Source of the DNA: Candidatus Hydrogenedentota bacterium
GTDB lineage: Bacteria > Hydrogenedentota > Hydrogenedentia > Hydrogenedentales > SLHB01
Assembly (NCBI GenBank): GCA_007130675.1
Contig: SLSB01000627.1
Location: forward strand, 1 to 8,277
Length of the DNA: 8,277 nt
Direction: 5' to 3'
Shown here one piece after another: positions 6,542-8,277 of the stretch (the first letter of the stretch is position 1; each line of letters starts with the position of its first letter). A program made the position numbers and the translations under genes. The notes under the pieces are model-generated. The model did no database searches. It was not told the DNA's origin and saw only the letters and a list, made by a program, of their open reading frames with translations.

Positions 6542-7903
6542 TCATTGGCGGGAATATGCCGGCGGCGGTTCGTCCTTGTCATCGTCTTGTTCGCGGCGGG
6601 CGAACTCGTCAAGCCGGGCCTTGAACTCGGATTCGTGGCCGCGATCCACCGGGTGGTAATACGTTCCCCGCGCCACGCCATAGTGCTGAACCACGAACCC
6701 ATCCTCGCCGTCATGGGCGTACTGGTAGCCCGTCCCGCGGCCCAAACGTTTCGCGCCGGGATAATGCGCATCCTGCAAGTGTTTGGGCACGGCGACGGTT
6801 TTGCCTTCGCGCACATCGGCAAGCGCGGCGTCGATGCCGGCATAGGCGGCGTTGCTCTTGGGCGCACACGCGACATAGGTAGCGGCCTGGGCAAGGATGA
6901 TGCGCGCCTCGGGCAAGCCGATGAACTCGCAGGCCTGCCATGCGGCGGTCGCCACCACGAGCGCCTGGGGATCGGCGTTGCCGACATCTTCGGAGGCGGC
7001 GATGCAGATGCGGCGCGCAATAAAACGCGGCTCCTCGCCCGCCTCGAGCATCAGGGCCATCCAATACAGCGCGGAATCCGGGTCGGTGCCGCGCATGCTC
7101 TTGATGAACGCGCTGGCCGCGTCGTAATGCTGGTCGCCCGTGCCGTCGTAATGGATGAGTTTGCGCTGGATCGACTCCTGAGCGGTCTCGATGGTGATGT
7201 GAATGCTGCCGTCGGCCGGGGGCGTGGTGAGCATCGCTATCTCGAGGCCGTTCAGCGCGCGCCGGGCATCGCCTTCGGCATAGCGGGCGAAGTGCCTCAG
7301 CGCGCCGCCGTCCACGTTGATCTCGAACTCGGACATGCCGCGCTCGGGATGCGCTAGTGCGCGCTCGAGCAGGGCGGCCACATCGTCTTCCTCGAGCGGT
7401 TTCAACTCGAAGACCTGTGAACGCGACAGCAACGGCGCAACGACCGAGAAAAAGGGGTTTTCGGTGGTCGCGCCAATCAGGATGATGTTGCCGTTTTCGA
7501 CGTCGGGCAGCAGGGCGTCCTGCTGGGCACGGTTGAAGCGGTGGATTTCGTCAATAAAGACGATGGTCCTGCGGTTTTCGTGAATGCGGCGTTCTTTGGC
7601 GGCGCGAATGAGTTCGCGCAACTCTTTAACGCCCGATGTGACCGCATTGAGGTTCGCAAACTCGGATTTCGTGCGCATGGCGATGATGCGCGCCAGCGCC
7701 GTCTTTCCACAGCCCGGCGGGCCATACAGGATTAGCGACGTGATGCGGTCGGCCTCGATGGCACGGCGCAGAATCTTTCCCTTGGCGAGGATGTGGTCCT
7801 GTCCCACAAGCTCGTCAAGCGTGCGCGGCGCCACCCGGCGGGCCAACGGGGCTTCCTTGCGCAACCGGTCCGCGGCGGCGTGTTCAAACATATCCTGGGC
7901 CAT
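6542..7903 (-). CDS. rarA: Replication-associated recombination protein A (RarA/MgsA, AAA+ ATPase)
   Basis: AAA+ ATPase of the clamp-loader family that acts at stalled replication forks, linked to SSB and RecA; the relative of yeast Mgs1 and human WRNIP1. The protein is 453 residues (E. coli 447). It has Walker A GPPGCGKT (61-68), Walker B IVFIDEIH (114-121), sensor 1 GATTENP (144-150), the arginine finger in LLSR (Arg161) and sensor 2 GDARRALN (211-218). The C-terminal tetramerisation region includes ASEDVGNADP (303-312) and VACAPKSNAAY (344-354). The ATG at 7903 is chosen from the family's usual N-terminus. An in-frame ATG at 7978 would add 25 Gly/Ser/Trp-containing residues with no similarity to RarA. 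No good ribosome-binding site precedes 7903 (GGAG is 13 nt away), and a -10-like box sits so close that the mRNA may be leaderless. It converges on the HD-GYP-like gene with a 36-nt gap. Confidence 0.96.
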   Translation of the reverse strand: MAQDMFEHAAADRLRKEAPLARRVAPRTLDELVGQDHILAKGKILRRAIEADRITSLILYGPPGCGKTALARIIAMRTKSEFANLNAVTSGVKELRELIRAAKERRIHENRRTIVFIDEIHRFNRAQQDALLPDVENGNIILIGATTENPFFSVVAPLLSRSQVFELKPLEEDDVAALLERALAHPERGMSEFEINVDGGALRHFARYAEGDARRALNGLEIAMLTTPPADGSIHITIETAQESIQRKLIHYDGTGDQHYDAASAFIKSMRGTDPDSALYWMALMLEAGEEPRFIARRICIAASEDVGNADPQALVVATAAWQACEFIGLPEARIILAQAATYVACAPKSNAAYAGIDAALADVREGKTVAVPKHLQDAHYPGAKRLGRGTGYQYAHDGEDGFVVQHYGVARGTYYHPVDRGHESEFKARLDEFARREQDDDKDEPPPAYSRQ

Positions 7904-7910
7904 GGCGCTG

Positions 7911-7939
7911 ATCGTACTCCAGCAGCCACCCCCGAGCAA
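7911..7939 (-). promoter_or_regulatory. Candidate sigma-70 promoter of rarA
   Basis: On the minus strand, TTGCTC (7939-7934) and TACGAT (7916-7911) are separated by exactly 17 nt. The -10 keeps the key T, A and final T. The -35 is weak, with only TTG clearly matching. The predicted start falls about 7904-7903, at or next to the rarA ATG, which would give a leaderless or nearly leaderless transcript and explain why no good ribosome-binding site is present. Confidence 0.35.
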
Positions 7940-8006
7940 ACCGCTGCCACGCGTGCCCGCTCGCATGGCACACGGCAACCCGTGGCATCGGCGTCATCCT
8001 GCGTAG

Positions 8007-8033
8007 AAAAACGGCATATCTGATTGCTGCCGT
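8007..8033 (-). terminator. Intrinsic terminator after the DUF1080 gene
   Basis: On the minus strand, ACGGCA (8033-8028) pairs with TGCCGT (8016-8011) around an 11-nt loop, and a run of five T follows at 8011-8007. A GGGG/CCCC hairpin (8050-8037) lies just before it. The element is 23 nt past the DUF1080 stop codon, so it should separate that gene from rarA. Confidence 0.65.
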
Positions 8034-8055
8034 GCCGGGGTTAAATCCCCCATGT

Positions 8056-8277
8056 TCAATGATCTTGCGTACAGGCCTGATCACAGGGCAGCGGGGTCAG
8101 CATGATGTTTCGGAACATGATCGCGCTGCCTTCGCTCTGCAGACCGACGAATCCTTCCTCGGGCACTTCTATGCCCGTCGCCTTATTCTGGAACGTGCCG
8201 TTGACGATCAGCTCGAGGGTGTCGCCTTTGCAGATCAGCTCGTACTTATTCCATTCGCCGGGCTCTTTCTCGCTCGA
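8056..8277 (-). CDS. DUF1080 / 3-keto-disaccharide hydrolase-like protein, C-terminal part
   Basis: Only the last 73 codons are in the window; the gene continues past 8277. The fragment reads with the conserved ending of DUF1080 domains: GEWNKYELICKGDTLEL (residues 7-23 of the fragment), NGTFQNKATG (26-35), then GFVGLQSEG (42-50) and FRNIMLTPL (55-63). This domain has a concanavalin-like beta-sandwich and is associated with glycoside processing, including 3-keto-glycoside hydrolysis. The members are often secreted or lipoproteins, but the N-terminus is not visible here. A ten-residue tail with two Cys follows the usual LTPL end. The call is confident for the domain and uncertain for substrate. 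Confidence 0.88.
   Translation of the reverse strand, partial: SSEKEPGEWNKYELICKGDTLELIVNGTFQNKATGIEVPEEGFVGLQSEGSAIMFRNIMLTPLPCDQACTQDH

Noticed and set aside
6545..7357. 270-codon plus-strand frame opposite rarA
   Set aside because: It lies antisense to a fully motif-supported RarA and has no ribosome-binding site or domain.

Overview
The window is GC-rich, densely coded bacterial chromosome built around a protein-folding stress cluster. It holds dnaK, dnaJ and three tandem small heat-shock protein (Hsp20) genes, then an HD-GYP-like gene, a convergent rarA, and the 3' end of a DUF1080 (3-keto-disaccharide hydrolase-like) gene. Ribosome-binding sites in front of the chaperone genes are strong and Shine-Dalgarno-like. 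DUF1080 proteins are especially numerous in Planctomycetota, Verrucomicrobiota, Lentisphaerota and Candidatus Hydrogenedentes, so one of these is my best guess. It is an inference from one gene fragment and not a placement.

Layout. Positions 1-411 hold no convincing gene, but a good sigma-54-type promoter candidate lies at 299-315. Transcription unit 1 (+) is dnaK (412-2334) and dnaJ (2469-3635), with a large GC-rich hairpin in the gap between them and an intrinsic terminator at 3672-3714. No grpE or hrcA is present here. Unit 2 (+) is three hsp20 genes (4027-4491, 4537-4932, 5007-5486) behind a second sigma-54-type promoter candidate (3917-3933), with a stem-loop before the third gene and a terminator at 5512-5549. 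Unit 3 (+) is an HD-GYP-related protein (5738-6505) behind a structured leader. On the minus strand, rarA (7903-6542) converges on the HD-GYP gene. Upstream of rarA lie the DUF1080 gene end (stop at 8056) and its terminator (8033-8007).

How the genes work together: Hsp20 proteins hold unfolding clients in a refoldable state, and DnaK with DnaJ (and a GrpE encoded elsewhere) refold them. The two chaperone units have similar promoter-like elements at nearly the same distance from their first start codons (TTGGCA, TGCG and GAGCGAA blocks in the same register). This suggests one shared stress regulator, possibly sigma-54 with an enhancer-binding protein, instead of the usual CIRCE/HrcA or sigma-32 control. 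That is the most interesting signal here. The second is that the HD-GYP protein keeps the GYP half of its active site but has lost its HD motif. I see no mobile element, CRISPR array, tRNA or rRNA.
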